Shown: positions 35,843 to 48,804 of the stretch, piece after piece
How the letters are laid out: each line of letters starts with the position of its first letter
Numbering within the stretch: the first letter of the stretch is position 1
Assembly: GCF_964340395.1 (NCBI RefSeq)
Contig: NC_135561.1
Location: forward strand, 740,001 to 804,000
Length of the DNA: 64,000 nt
Direction of reading: 5' to 3'
Origin: Glandiceps talaboti
Taxonomy: Eukaryota > Hemichordata > Enteropneusta > Spengelidae
Translations under genes and position numbers: made by a program
Notes under the pieces: model-generated
Databases searched by the model: none
What the model was told of the DNA's origin: nothing
The model's input: only the letters and a program-made list of their open reading frames with translations

Positions 35843-36988
35843 AGAATGGAATATAGTATCTGCGTTTCCTTACCGTTAAATTCTATTATTCTAATGTTCC
35901 TAACAGGGAATATCTATATATCTATATTATTTTAAGTCACTACATTAACTAGCAAGCAATGTGGCTATATGTACACAATATAGTCAAAATGACTTATCCG
36001 CCAAAGTAAAGTAGTGCCAAAATGTGAAAAACTATTGAAATTTAAATGCACCCAAATGAATATGTTCACAGTAGGATCACATTAATGTTGAACAACAGCC
36101 CGTACATCTTGTTATTTGACGAATAGAAACACATAAAAAAGTGAAATAACAATAAATAACAGTTTTAAGAGCATAGGAAAAACAGTTGTTCACGCATGGC
36201 ACGCACGTTTACGCAATATACTTGTTCAGCCGGTCACAATACACAGACAGAATTGTAGTATAATGACATTGAATTTATTAAAGTACATGTGACCTTTGAC
36301 ATCAATATGCAAATATACATTTATTAAAACACAAAATAATTCACCTTGAAATGTACGAATACACAGTTACGTAACGGCAATAAAAACATGAATTTTATGA
36401 CCAAATAAGGAAATTTCTCATGCAAAGAACATCTTTCAGAATGTAATATAAATCAACCGATAAAAACGTGGAATATATCGATATGCATTTATTGTATGTT
36501 ATCATTATACCATTTAATATGCATTTATTGTATGTTGTTATCATATCATTTGTGCATTAACTGTTCTGATGCACTGACTTAATTCATATCATTCCACATG
36601 TATTCTGAATAAGTTTGGGTCGAAGATAAGGCAACAAACTTCGATAAAATGTCACGTTCCTCGCCGAAATGTTCAAATAGGCATAGTTTTATGTACAAAT
36701 ATTATATAACATCGACCTGTTTATTAAATGTATAATGTAGGCCGAGGATTTTAGGAAATTAAATTAGGAAATGACCACGTTATCAAGTTTATGAAGCAGA
36801 ACTGTGAAGCAAACTTTTCTCTATGTGAATCATAAATTACAAGTAAAGTCTATCGAGGTCGCTTTGACGTAGAAAAGCATAGTACTTTGATAAGAACAGT
36901 GTATCTCATGACGTCAGCCGTCTACTGATATCTACCTTTGCATAGACATCACACGTGGGAAATGCTGAAGGAATTGTATAGTATGGAA

Positions 36989-37029
36989 TGAATGAATGAA
37001 TGAATGAATGAATGAATGAATGAATGAAT
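36989..37029 (+). repeat. (AATG)n tract
   Basis: About 10 units. Confidence 0.9.
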
Positions 37030-37578
37030 TGCCAGTACGTACTCTGCCAGGGTTCGATTGTCTTAATCAGTTCTACTATCGAGCGTATCAGTTCTGGTTC
37101 GGAGATTCATAATATGTGACATTTGGGATTCATTATCATACCCAAAGGATTTTGCCATCCTGTTAAAATCTATACATTCATTTATCGTGTTCATTCAAAG
37201 CAAAAGACATCTTCATTTCATGTACCCATCTGAATGTGTTCCTACACCTACGTCACTATACATTTTGAATAACGCAATTTGTAGTTCATATAAGCTAAAC
37301 TCACTCAAAATGAAAAACGTGCAACTTTTGCCAATTAGATAGTCTCTTTTCAAAACACGCCAGGCTTGCGACATACAATTTAGTCTTAGGAATCATGCCC
37401 ATGGCGGCACCAGAAGAATACTTCAAAGCTATTTCACAGCTTGAATATATGTAATGTGAATCAAGATGATAAATCCTCAATAGTAAATAAGAACTAGTAG
37501 AGTACAAGGAATAGATGACGTTCAGTTGAATTAAATTTGTACGATACATCGTCAAGCTATATGTTCTCATCAAAATGA

Positions 37579-37690
37579 CGATGACGCAATGACCTTTTAT
37601 CACCTTGTTGCAAAGCCCAATGTATCGTAGCGATGACGCAATTAACTTTTATCACCTTGTTGCAAAGCCCAATGTATCGTAGCGATGACG
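37579..37690 (+). repeat. 52-bp direct duplication
   Basis: Two adjacent copies of a segment containing TTTTATCACCTTGTTGCAAA and CCCAATGTATCGTAGCGATG. Confidence 0.85.
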
Positions 37691-38140
37691 CTATTAAATG
37701 AGTATTAGAAACTCAACGACAATGTCTTTCGATACACTCAGCTTAACCTTATATGTATAACGTGAGTTCGAAAGTCGAGGGTTACTTAGAAGTTTAAATA
37801 TCATATAAGGCACTTATATCATTCACGGTGGGACTATGAGTCTCGATTGTAGAAGAAACTAAACTGTTACAAGTGCACAAGACTTAATATTGGTGATATT
37901 TGTAAATTACCTACATCAATAAATATATCGACATTGTGTATAAACTCTCGCTTGTAAATAGTCATTCAAATGAAGGAAAACAAGCTGTTTACCAGGGTAT
38001 ACTAAGTATAGTGATTTTATAAATGTGAAATTGAGATGTACACATGCACATGTTGACTAATCTGTCTAGTATAACCAATAAAGCTGTGCCAGACGAACAT
38101 GATCGAAAGAGCTTTTGAACGTTTTCCGATCCTAATTCAT

Positions 38141-38531
38141 CAAATTGGTCAAAACAGAACACTTTATACCTGATTTGGTCAAAACAGAACACTTTATACC
38201 TAAATTGGTCAAAACAGAACACTTTATACCTCAAAACAGAACACTTTATACCTCAAATTGGTCAAAACAGAACACTTTATACCTAAATTGGTCAAAACAG
38301 AACACTTTATACCTCAAAACAGAACACTTTATACCTCAAATTGGTCAAAACAGAACACTTTATACCTCAAATTGGTCAAAACAGAACACTTTATACCTAA
38401 ATTGGTCAAAACAGAACACTTTATACCTAAATTAGGATTGGTCAAAACATAACACTTTATACCTCAAAACAGAACACTTTATACCTCAAATTGGTCAAAA
38501 CAGAACACTTTATACCTAAATTAGGATTGCG
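38141..38531 (+). repeat. minisatellite of mixed 30-bp and 22-bp units
   Basis: Repeats of AAAACAGAACACTTTATACC, with or without the prefix AATTGGTC. Long and short units alternate irregularly. Open frames on both strands are incidental. Confidence 0.85.
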
Positions 38532-38583
38532 TAAGTATATGTAAAGTTTATGATAAATATATGAACATGATAAAAACTGGGTA

Positions 38584-38756
38584 TTGTTTTCGTCCACTAC
38601 AACATGTACTGTTTTCGTCCACTGCAACATGTACTGTTTTCGTCCATTACAACATGAACTGTTTTCATTCACTGACACATGTACTGTTTTCATCCACTGC
38701 AACATGTACTGTTTTCGTCCACTGAAACATGTACTGTTTTCATCCAATGCAATTGC
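38584..38756 (-). repeat. 25-bp minisatellite, about 7 units
   Basis: Unit around ACTGTTTTCGTCCACTGCAA, starting some 50 bp after the preceding array. Not a multiple of three; no coding role. Confidence 0.85.
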
Positions 38757-40846
38757 CATATAACTATTGGTGTTACTTAAAATTATGACTGTAACAACTT
38801 ATCCTTTTCGTCCTACTTTTGAAATAATATAACAATTATAAGAAAAAATAGCTGATAGTATTATAGGGATATGTATATGTTCACCATATAAAAAATATTG
38901 AGGACATCTTGCCATCTGTACACCCCCAAATGAATCAGTGTAAAGCAACTTTAAATAGTTCATCACATATGGTAGTGAAATAAAGCATGGTAGCTATTGT
39001 TAACAAAACTGCTACCTGCTCTAGTGGTAATATGGAGACGGGAGTCAAATATTGAGACAATTAAATCTGATACTGAAATAACTAGAAAGAGTGTAAGAAA
39101 CACCCGAATGTTCCCTTCATTTAAAAAATATATACACCTAGTACCAATTTTGTAGCCCAAATGAATTACAATTGATATAATACACAAGCAGTTCAATTTA
39201 GTAGAACAACGTTCATGTAATATTCCTCAATAAGATTATCATAAATCTATCTTTTCCATTCCACTGGTATGTTATCACCCCCCCATGATCCAATTCAGAC
39301 TCTAAGTTATGACTGATTTGTTCAGGCCTTTTCCATACAATAGAAAACAAGTACTGCTGTAGAAATGACGCTATGAAGACACCAGTTCGTGGAATTAGTA
39401 ATCACGCTTACTGCATTACTGGGAAACCAGACACGCCGATAGCTAGGTAATTCACAAGTTTTTTATTGTGTGAAGTTAACAATAGATAGGCTGGCATTGG
39501 CAGTTTTGGGAGACTTTTGCCGAGCTAAGGTTTGACTAGTTACGGCCGTTAAGGCGAATCCATCTTGAAGTATTGACCAATACAACGAGCCAAGCATATT
39601 TAAATCCGGTATCCTGACTGTGTGTGTTCATCCAGTGTATGTCCAGTTTACGATCTCTGTACCTCAAATTAGCCCAGCGAGTAAGACTGTTTTGTTTACA
39701 CGGTGGAGAATCACTACATCTAAATACTTGTCAGGTACCAGACTAAAAGAACAACGACTGGCTATTTCACTTTGTAAACGCATTCTCATTGCTCTGTAAG
39801 CCTGGTATATTCTTTAAGGCTGTAGTGTTTATATATCTTCCTTTGTGTCTGCTTGATGAGATATGTGTTGTCCTTGTCGATGCATTGGTGTATGGATAAT
39901 TAACTTCCATTCTGAAAAAAGCCTTGAAACGAAATCCCAACATTTTAATCTTTTTCTGTAAAATAAGGACATTGTTATTTGTTAATGATAGAATGTAACT
40001 GAAAGATGTTTGAATGTTATTATAAATATATGTTACTAATAATGGAACATTTTTGATATCTTCACACCTTTAACAAATCACAGAAAGTTCAATTAAGCTG
40101 TTACAATGAAAATATTTTATATCGTTTCGCTTGCCACAATCTTCAAGCAATACAATAGAAGCCTATGAGGCTGAAACATAGAGTTGTCTGAGTAGTAAAA
40201 TGTTTTGATCAGCTGAGAGATTTCGACTGCAAACTGTCAGTCTTGTCCGCTCTATGATGGCACTGTTTATTTTATGACGTGATGACGAAGAATACTCCAA
40301 TAGATCTTTGGGAGAATTTGTCTGGGTTGACAAAAATGTTACTAAGTGGACAATGTATAGTCTGGCATCACTAATACTAGTACTGTAACTAACATTATAT
40401 TGCTACATTTTGTATGCATGAACCAACACTATCTCAACAAGTCGTCTCCAAATAGAAATGAAAACTCTGTATCAAACAGAAAAGCTGAACAGCATTATAA
40501 TGAAATTCACAGTATTTAGGAATTTGCCGACATTACAAATAATACTGCCCTTAAAAGTAAAAATTGCTGAGATTATAGTAATCTCTTTAGAAAATGGTAT
40601 CATATGAAGAGAAAATATATTCCTCAGATTATATGTAGCGCCAGACCATGGAATGTAGCAATTCTAGCGATAATTCTGTCCACTAGACATACGATAAACA
40701 ATGTAGCAATGTTAGTAACATTAGTCAAGACACGATGAATTGTAGCAAATGTTGTGGAATTTTTGTTGCGTTGGATGATGTTCTGTTACAGGTTTACTGC
40801 CTTCTGTATGATATGATCAATAATTTGATATGGATTCAGTACTTAC

Positions 40847-41062
40847 CCTGAAATTTTCGCTTAGAAACACATACACAATAGGATTGAAGATGGTGTCAGA
40901 TAATATCAACCATATGTAGACACAGGCACGAGATGTAACAGTAGCTCGCCAGTTTGTGCTAAGATAGACTGGATTGTATGTTATAATAAACAGGTTGTAA
41001 AAGTTGACAGGTAACCAACACACAGCAAACAATATTATTACTGATACGAGTGTTCGAATCGC
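40847..41062 (-). CDS. GPCR exon 3 (TM6, TM7)
   Basis: 72 codons, AIRTLVSVIILFAVCWLP to NPIVYVFLSENFR. The acceptor is TTTACAG, the donor AGG|GTAAGT. Read through without splicing it ends VSTESISNY and a stop, which is a short tail for this family. Confidence 0.88.
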
Positions 41063-44000
41063 CTGTAAATAATATGGAAGATGTCGATTTTAGAATAAAC
41101 AAAATGTACAGTGACATATGGGGAAATAATATAACATTCATAATAACATTACATATGGGGAAATAATATAACATTCATAATAACACTACGGTGTTTTTAA
41201 TCGAATAATGAACGATGGAGTACGGAAACGGACTGGTGTTTGATTCGACAATTGCTAAGTCTTACATTACATTTTCTTTGAGTTACCTTTTTATGATCCA
41301 CACCCTTAAAATGCAACAATTGTACTAAATATTTGTCAAACCAGGTGATAAAATGTAGCAACGACAAGACTTTTGTCGTTCCGGAGGATAAAATGTAGCA
41401 ATATTAGTAAAATTATGTGGAACAAGAAAACGTTATGATTGTGGTTTGTGTTGTAGTGATGTACCTTTCGTTTTGCCGCTTGCTGTCCCCTGTCTCTAGT
41501 GACGTCAATGTGTCCAGGCAGAGTACGTCTCCATAATTTCACCCCTACTTGGATATAGCATGTACCCAAAAGAATGAGTGGAACGGTATAGGTCACCACG
41601 AATAATATCCAAATATACATTTCCATGTAGTTAATACGTGTTGATTGGGGCCAGTCTCCCCTACACATATAGTATGTTCTGTTACCATCTAACGTATAGC
41701 CTTCCTGATGGTGTGCATAAATGAGTATAGGAGACGACAAAGCGATGGCAGCCAACCAGATAAATAGTATAATTATCTTCTTTTCTTTTACAGACAACTT
41801 TCTCCTTAAGGGGTACATGACAACATGATATCGATCCAGACCAATTGTTGTTACCGTGAAAATACTGACAATCTGAGAAACCTAAGGAGAAAAATGAAAA
41901 CTATGTATATTGTATGCAAGACATTAAAATCAAGTGTTGATTTTATACTGTTCAAACATATTGAGAAAAGACACTTCTGGTTTGATTGGACAGCAGAATA
42001 TTACATGGTTTACAGGGAAAATATATGAAAGTGCGTATGTGTTACCAGATTCATGTAAATTAAGTCATCTGGGGATTAGAATTCATACGGTAATGTTCGA
42101 GAGTTTGCTTTTAATCCAAACTTCGTATTTAAAACGCCCCAGGCATGCATGGCACACTTCTCGAGTTCTAAAAACGTGTGGTTACGATTCAGTTGTCAAT
42201 ATAAAGCAAGCTCTTTGTAACCACTCACGACGAGTACTATTTACTTTGATGGAAGCTTATCTTAAAATAGCAATATCTCTCACAGTCAGCATACTAAATT
42301 AAGGTCGATCTCAGACCGACTGATTCTCCGTCCGACTGAAGATTTTGTGAAGTAGGTCCTCATGGGAAATTACAAATGTAATCGTAATCTTTAATTTTAC
42401 CAACACCTATTTTCCATTAATGAATCAGTCCTTCCAAATCTGGTAACGGTCAAGTTAATTATATTAGAAATCAACTTGATCCCGTAGTTGTGTAAAACTG
42501 TATATGGACATTAGAAACTCTCATCGTAGTCAGGATGCATAATTCATCAGGACAACACAATTTCTATCGTAACTTTGTAACAAATCAACTGATGCAAACG
42601 AGAATTAACTATTAAATGTATATCTAATATGCATAGCACTAGATAAAGGAACTATACCTGTATGTCGATATACACATCTCTGTTTTGAAACGCCTTCAAG
42701 GAATTTTAGACAAGAAAAACACCTTTATCAGAAACAGACTGATACAGAACGTAAACTTATGAATTATGGGTACGTTTCACACAACTGATATGTGCTTGAC
42801 ATACACATTTAAATAATTAAACAGAGGAATTTTCATTAGTTGATGAACTGCTATGTAGTGGGTGTAATTTATTAACGTGGTTTGGAGGTAATACACTATT
42901 ACAAGAAAAAAGTATCTAAAATGCATTAATGTAATAACCCAATCACATATAATATTTATAGTATTCGATCATATTGATATACAGCATTTGGAGAACCTAA
43001 GTCGTACTTTCAAATATCTTTTCATATATTTTTATTGTGAAAGAAACACGAAACATTCATTTAGAACAAAAAGGATGCCAATTTCCTCAATAAAGGATCA
43101 AACGTCATCAGGATATCCATTTCTATTTAGATAAGGCAGGCTCATCATAAGATAAAGTGCTGGCAGACACCATGATGATGTAACTCCATCTGCTCTGCTT
43201 AAAATAGCATATCTGGATTGATATTTAATATAGATACTTCGTTATATACTAGATATATTACTGTGTTATACCATATAGCTTTGAGAAGAATAACCTCGCC
43301 AAGGGACAAATATTTGATTTCAAAGGTGTCTGCGTAATCGATATTTATCCTAAGACAATGAACTTGTCATTTTCCCTGAAGATGCCTTTCTTAAAGAATG
43401 CTCATTATAATGCTGTTGCATTTCAATCCTTACGTTCTAATCATTAATGTATATGTGTTTTCTTGTTAGGCATACAAGTATTTTTTTTAAAGTGACGTTA
43501 GTGTCTGCATTACCAAATTTTTATTTCATAATGGGATCTCAGATAAGCGTCGGTGATATTTTCTTTCTCTTTTTGATTCATTTTCTGTGTGTATTTTATT
43601 ACTTTATTTGCCTACAACTAAGTGATTTGCATCATACATATAAATGGTCATGATTTTAACATCAGCATATTTACATTTACCAATTGCAAATTAACCAATT
43701 TGCCACATTTTTCGTACATGTGTAAAGAATCTTATCATGAGAAAGTTTTCCAAAAACGTATAAGTTTACAGTTGAAATTCTCAATGTAGTCTGTTGTGTC
43801 TTAAAATGTTGTTTCTGGCATTCTGAAATGATGACACTGCCACATCTCACATCTCTACATATAAGAACAATCTTAAGCATAGTATTTTCAAGGTTGTGTT
43901 ATGCTGAGTCTGGAAGTTTGAAAGGTTGTCACTGCTTTGTCTTCTTTCATATATCTTAACACATGAAAAGGTATTCCCAAATATGCGAACTGGAATACGT

Positions 44001-45702
44001 AAACCCATTATTAATGTACAAGCCATTGTACATTTTGCTTCATTTTGGCTTTTTTGAAGGGTTTCTAATTAAGACAGGACTTCAAACAACAAATAGGCAA
44101 ACAGAAGTCACAAAACATAAAAATAATTAAAAAATCTCAATACCAGTAATGGACAAATATAAAAGATTACGTCATGTAAATCACCGGGAAACGTTATTTT
44201 TAAAAAGTGCTTTCTATGGTCATGATTAGCATGTTGACATCATTTGTAATTTATTTGTGTTTTCATTAAAATGTACAACAGAAAATGTCGTAATAGTCAG
44301 CAAGGCTCGTGGATACATCATTTGCAATTTGTGTTTCATTAAACTGTTCAACAGAAAATGTCGAATAGTCAGCAAGGCTCGTGGACACAATGACTTCACA
44401 TGTTGTACACAGACAGACTTGTACGTCAGTCATTTAATTTAATTAGTTGTAGAGTTTAATGTAACACTTCACTAGTCTTGGATTGTAGTACGATATACAA
44501 CATGAACAGTAAGTAAAAACAACTTCGAGGCAATATCCTATATTGATGGTTTGATTGTTTGTGTAGTATGTGCTTTCTTTTTTTTAGAGGCATTACCTTT
44601 CTAGAATAAGTATACGCGTCTGGGCATTCCTTAGAGCTTGCTTGGGGAAATGATTGTAAACATATTACGCTATTTCTTAATCTAATTTCGATCCCATTAA
44701 TTTGTGTCTGTCAAGATTGTGTCTTTCGGTAATTGATTTGCACAACTTGTCTGCAATAATCACTTGAGAATTGCACTAATAACTATGCTAATTCAATAGC
44801 CCATATCACGGATATTTGCATATATATCTACACACATTTATATAAAGGGGCCATAGTCATCAGGTATGGTATCAGCAAAACAAATGTTGACAGGTACTTG
44901 ATATGATAACAATAGAACACCTATATTGATTCCTTGACAAAAATGTATATTGTTAATCAAATGTTGCTCTCTAACCTCTCTTATGGTCAATATGTCGAGT
45001 GATTTGTCCTTTTTGCTGCCTACCATTTGACTTTTAGTTGTCACACTATAGCTAGTCATTTCACACAAACTCGTTCCTATTCTTGCTGTTAGTCATATTT
45101 TCAATTTCGCTTACTAAGGTTGACAGTTTAGACGATAATAGGTGAAGTTGTTACCATTATACATACAGTTTATGTGTTGAGTGGATTAAAAGTTACTGTC
45201 ACGAAAGCACGTTTTGTTCTTCGATAATACAGTGTGATTTAGAAACCTCAGAAGTATGTGTCCCAAGTATGTAATGTATGCAATGTTCTGTTTGACTGAA
45301 TTTTGCGACAATCATACTTACCTTCATCGCAAAAGGTATCGCATAACACAATACTTCCCCAAATATCCATTCACCCATCATTGTAGCAGCGAACAAAAAC
45401 GGTAAACAAGATAACCCAAGAGTCCAGTCTGACATTGCTAAGTTAATCATCAATGTGTTCAGAGACGCTTTTCTTCTCTTGATACAAGTCATTAGACAAA
45501 TGACAACGACGTTACCAATGCTTGAAATGACGACACTTATTACAAAAATAACCGTCAAAGTTACAATCAGATGATCTTGTATTTTCGGGAGACTCACAGC
45601 ATTTATGAAGTCACTGTAACTATATGAGTAACTACTGCTATAGTTTCCTGGATCATCGTCAATCACTGATGGACTATCATATTGATTTGCGTAATTTTCC
45701 AT
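40847..45702 (-). CDS. rhodopsin-class GPCR, neuropeptide-receptor-like (at least 3 exons)
   Basis: Exons 45322-45702, 41465-41881, 40847-41062, all phase 0, 338 codons to the last recognised donor. The ATG at 45702 has a strong context (A at -3, G at +4). Seven-helix hallmarks: an acidic, Ser/Tyr-rich N-terminus with an N-glycosylation site (N20), TM1 GN (63-64), TM2 NLAMSD (87-92), TM3 Cys119, DRY 143-145 exactly 25 residues after that Cys, ECL2 Cys (YYMCRGDWP), basic ICL3 (QQAAKRK), TM6 CWLP (281-284), TM7 NPIVY (326-330), helix-8 start SENFR. The overall pattern (DRYHVVMYPLR, KLWRRTLPG, LSENFR) is that of the NPFF/QRFP/NPY/tachykinin-receptor assemblage; the ligand cannot be assigned. The C-terminal tail is unresolved: the frame reads 9 more codons to a stop through a good donor (AGG|GTAAGT), so a fourth exon probably exists downstream that I did not find. 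Confidence 0.88.
41116..41188 (+). repeat. short direct duplication, GPCR intron 2
   Basis: ACATATGGGGAAATAATATA and the following ACATTCATAATAAC occur twice, about 40 bp apart, just upstream of exon 3's acceptor on the gene strand. Confidence 0.75.
41465..41881 (-). CDS. GPCR exon 2 (TM3 to ICL3)
   Basis: 139 codons, VSQIVSIFTVTTIGLDRY to QQAAKRK. The acceptor is CTCCTTAG, the donor AAG|GTACAT. Contains TM4 (IIILFIWLAAIALSSPILIY), the ECL2 cysteine and TM5. Confidence 0.9.
44239..44390 (+). repeat. direct duplication of ~76 bp, GPCR intron 1
   Basis: Two adjacent copies containing ACAGAAAATGTCG and ATAGTCAGCAAGGCTCGTGG. Confidence 0.8.
45322..45702 (-). CDS. GPCR exon 1 (N-terminus, TM1, TM2, start of TM3)
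   Basis: 127 codons, MENYANQYDSPS to CYAIPFAMK, donor AAG|GTAAGT. The frame is open upstream of the ATG only through a GTG, so 45702 is the preferred start. Confidence 0.88.
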
Positions 45703-48133
45703 AGTAGACGCTCGCAGAAGAAAATGTTTCACTGGCAGGACAAATTCTCAGTTCTCGGTTGAATACACATGGAATAATTGTTGGTGTGTTTGGTCGGTTG
45801 CGGTTTTCTATCACAGCTTTAAGAGGAGATAAGAGTATCCATTCATGTCGAAGTCAATATCCGTTTGATATCCGTGTCGGAAAACAAGCGAATAGATATC
45901 TTTATTGAAATGTTAAACAACACGCATGAGCACAAACGAACAGAGGGTGTATCTAGTCTTTGTATCGAGTCGGTTTGGATGTGGAACAGAACTGAATAAT
46001 TAATAATAACCACGTACGTTTTCGGATTTGTAATCTAGTTAAAAAGATGTTGTATATGTTCGCATTGGTTCATGTTCAATAACAACGATCAGATGTACGC
46101 ACATGTCCACGTTGACAATAAAATACATGCATGTGCTCATAAAGTATTCATTTAATCTCCATTATATGTCATTGTCAACATAATGTCACTTAACACAAAC
46201 CAATATGTCATTGTCAACATAATGTCACTTAACACAAACCAATATGTCATTGTCAACATAATGTCACTTAACACAAACCAATATGTCATTGTCAACATAA
46301 TGTCACTTAACACAAACCAATATGTCATTTTCAACTGTGATTGGGATTTGGAAACACTCTGTATGTCAAGAACTCAAATTTAATTTAGATACAAATACTT
46401 ATAGCCACGCAATAGAGAGAATGAATGTCAATGCCGGTACAAATGATAAGACTTGTGCTCGCATATCTTCTGCAATGAATGAATACTAGCACAGCTTTGA
46501 ATGTACCAACATTATATCCACATTTTCTACACTTTATCGATGACAAATTCAGGTATTACCCTTCTGTAACAAAAAGCATCCCCGAACAAGGGACATCACA
46601 TATCTGATTCAACAATATCTACTTTTTCGTCAAGTAGCCGGACCCTCGAGCTTTTGGCTAAATAACTTAATTTGTAAATCAATTAAATAAATTTAGAATC
46701 AGTGTCGGTCTCATTTTTTACTTGAATCTATTTCTCACTTACAATTCATATTTATTGATGTTAACTTTTTGTTTATTCATTTGGAGTGTTCATAATTGTA
46801 TCATCGAATCGAAATAACACATATAATATTTATAAAGAGTTGGAATAAAGAATGGAATCATTTTCGTTCGAGCAAGCAACAAGAGTTTGTAGCGACAAGC
46901 TGAAGGAGACGGCTAGGCCTAGGCAAGGAGACTAAAATACCTCAGAGGCAAGGAGCTTCGATCTGCTCCATTGCCCATCCTTGAAGAATTCTCGCGAAAT
47001 GCAAACATTCTAAGTGTATAAATTCAGGACAGCTGAGAGTTCACTCTGACCTCGAGTCACGCGTCAAAAATTTCCAATGTTAAATTACCATACTAGACAT
47101 AAAATTGTCAAATCTTTCAGTCTGTTATCCGTGACATTTTTCGAGCTTTTTTACTGATATTTCCCCCTCTATTTTCAATAATCTTCTTTATATATTCGAG
47201 ATGGCTTACGGTAAAAGGTGTGTTTTATATGATTTGAATTTGAAACATAACGTCTGTAATAACAAATGCTATACAACGTTATTACTGTGGTTAAGTTTTA
47301 CTGATGTTACTAGTGACAACTTCCAGTGAATAAATATGTCAGGTAGATCGATAGATTTGAAATCCCTATCTCCTGTTTCATTTAGATTTGAAAACAAACC
47401 TATGATCTTCGCAAGCTGATTCCTTTGATGTAACTCGTACTTTAATAGGCTCTGCTTCTTTAATCACACACGTATTACATTCTACATAGACTCCGGGGAA
47501 CATAGAATAATATACACACTGTAATTATTATAACTTGAAGTTTTCGAATTTCATGTATGACTGCACACATCTACAGACCAATGTCAATGGGATTCCGAGA
47601 AACCCCGTCAACGTCAATTTTATTTAAAGAGAAACCGAAGAACTAAAGTAGAAACGTAACAAACACAAAAAGGTTTACAACACATACAAACAAACATTAT
47701 ATACATAAACATATATTGGTTCGGTTATGTCAAGTACTATTTGTGTTGGATCCTGGTTTTTATTATCATTGCGCCATCCTACATGTAATAAATATTTAAA
47801 TTCACACATTTCTTTTCTTTTAATTTTATAATAGGCAAAACGAATATAGCACAATGCAGATAACAGATGTTTTTGACCTGTTTTCTTAACAATCAGAATT
47901 AACCTATGAGGATATTAAATTATCATACCAGGAAAGATTTTGTCAGTCGCTATCCATTCCAAAGCAGTGAGCCTGCGTTTGCCTCGGAACATATTGGAAA
48001 GATTCGCGATTTGACATGCTAAGGAAGATGTATAATAATTTATGGTTACCACTGTTTGATAATATATTATCAACGTAAAATCAAAGCTGTTTAAAAGAAA
48101 CGAATACGAAAGATGCGATTAATGGTAACGAAT

Positions 48134-48136
<3 letters not shown>
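45703..48136. other. 5' flank of the GPCR, no gene recognised
   Basis: Apart from the 39-bp minisatellite I see only unique AT-rich sequence and a short palindromic GGCTAGGCCTAGGC at about 46910. Confidence 0.5.
46164..46333 (+). repeat. 39-bp minisatellite, 4.3 units
   Basis: Nearly identical units of TATGTCATTGTCAACATAAT plus 19 bp. 39 is a multiple of 3 and both strands stay open, which explains the ORFs here. About 460 bp upstream of the GPCR start codon. Confidence 0.9.

Positions 48137-48222
<86 letters not shown>
48137..48222. repeat. (TA)n tract
   Basis: Immediately upstream of the 48.23-kb hammerhead motif. Confidence 0.95.
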
Positions 48223-48225
<3 letters not shown>

Positions 48226-48229
48226 CAGT

Positions 48230-48270
48230 GTGTCTGATGATCGCAATATGCGTGAAACTCCGAGTTACAC
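48230..48270 (+). ncRNA. hammerhead-ribozyme-like motif (compact type I)
   Basis: Stem I GTGT/ACAC, complete core CTGATGA, stem II CGCA(ATA)TGCG, GAAAC, stem III CT(CCG)AG, then TT at the cleavage position. 41 nt in all. Sits between two (TA)n tracts (48137-48222 and 48300-48366), the same setting as the motif at 13.24 kb. Confidence 0.6.
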
Positions 48271-48296
48271 CCAAGAAAGAGTTCCAGTACTACCAA

Positions 48297-48299
<3 letters not shown>

Positions 48300-48366
<67 letters not shown>
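48300..48366. repeat. (TA)n tract
   Basis: 30 nt downstream of the 48.23-kb hammerhead motif. Confidence 0.95.
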
Positions 48367-48368
<2 letters not shown>

Positions 48369-48804
48369 CCGATTTACTAAAAAGGAATATAGTCGGATGT
48401 TTTGCTGTTGTCGTTACTCAGGAAATATTTATATGCTGTCGTCTAACTGTAGTTGGGCAAAAAATCAGTATGTTAACGGCAAAATTCGTTCTGAAAACCA
48501 ATCAGTTATAAGTGTCTGAAAGTAATTCTTCTATGCCAAGTACCAACAAGAGCTAGCTTTATGACATTAATTATCAGAATTGTATAGGACCATAGGGAGT
48601 TAGCCACGTTTATGATATACCTAGTGATAATGCTGTGCCATGATTCGCTAGAATCAGTCACGTGATAGGAAAATAGAATGACTATTTCCCTAGGGGAATA
48701 GTTCTATCAACTATTACATGGTCACGTGACCACCGCGAGTTCACAGCAGGTCAAAATGGCAGCATCTGACGATGTCGTCTGCCACCGCGAGTTCACAGCA
48801 TGAG

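Larger units (their letters stand above)
35638..35860 (-). mobile_element. Penelope-like 3' terminus (non-coding)
   Basis: From the hammerhead-like motif to the (TA)n tract at 35638-35688. The layout (motif, about 100 nt, (TA)n) resembles 14.0-14.15 kb. No coding remnant is visible. Confidence 0.4.
35100..40846. other. no gene recognised downstream of the GPCR
   Basis: Holds repeats and a Penelope-like 3' end listed separately. The missing C-terminal exon and 3' UTR of the GPCR should lie in the right part, but I could not identify them. Confidence 0.5.

Noticed and set aside
46152-46383. Repeated-peptide ORFs on both strands
   Set aside because: By-product of the 39-bp minisatellite, no support as a gene.
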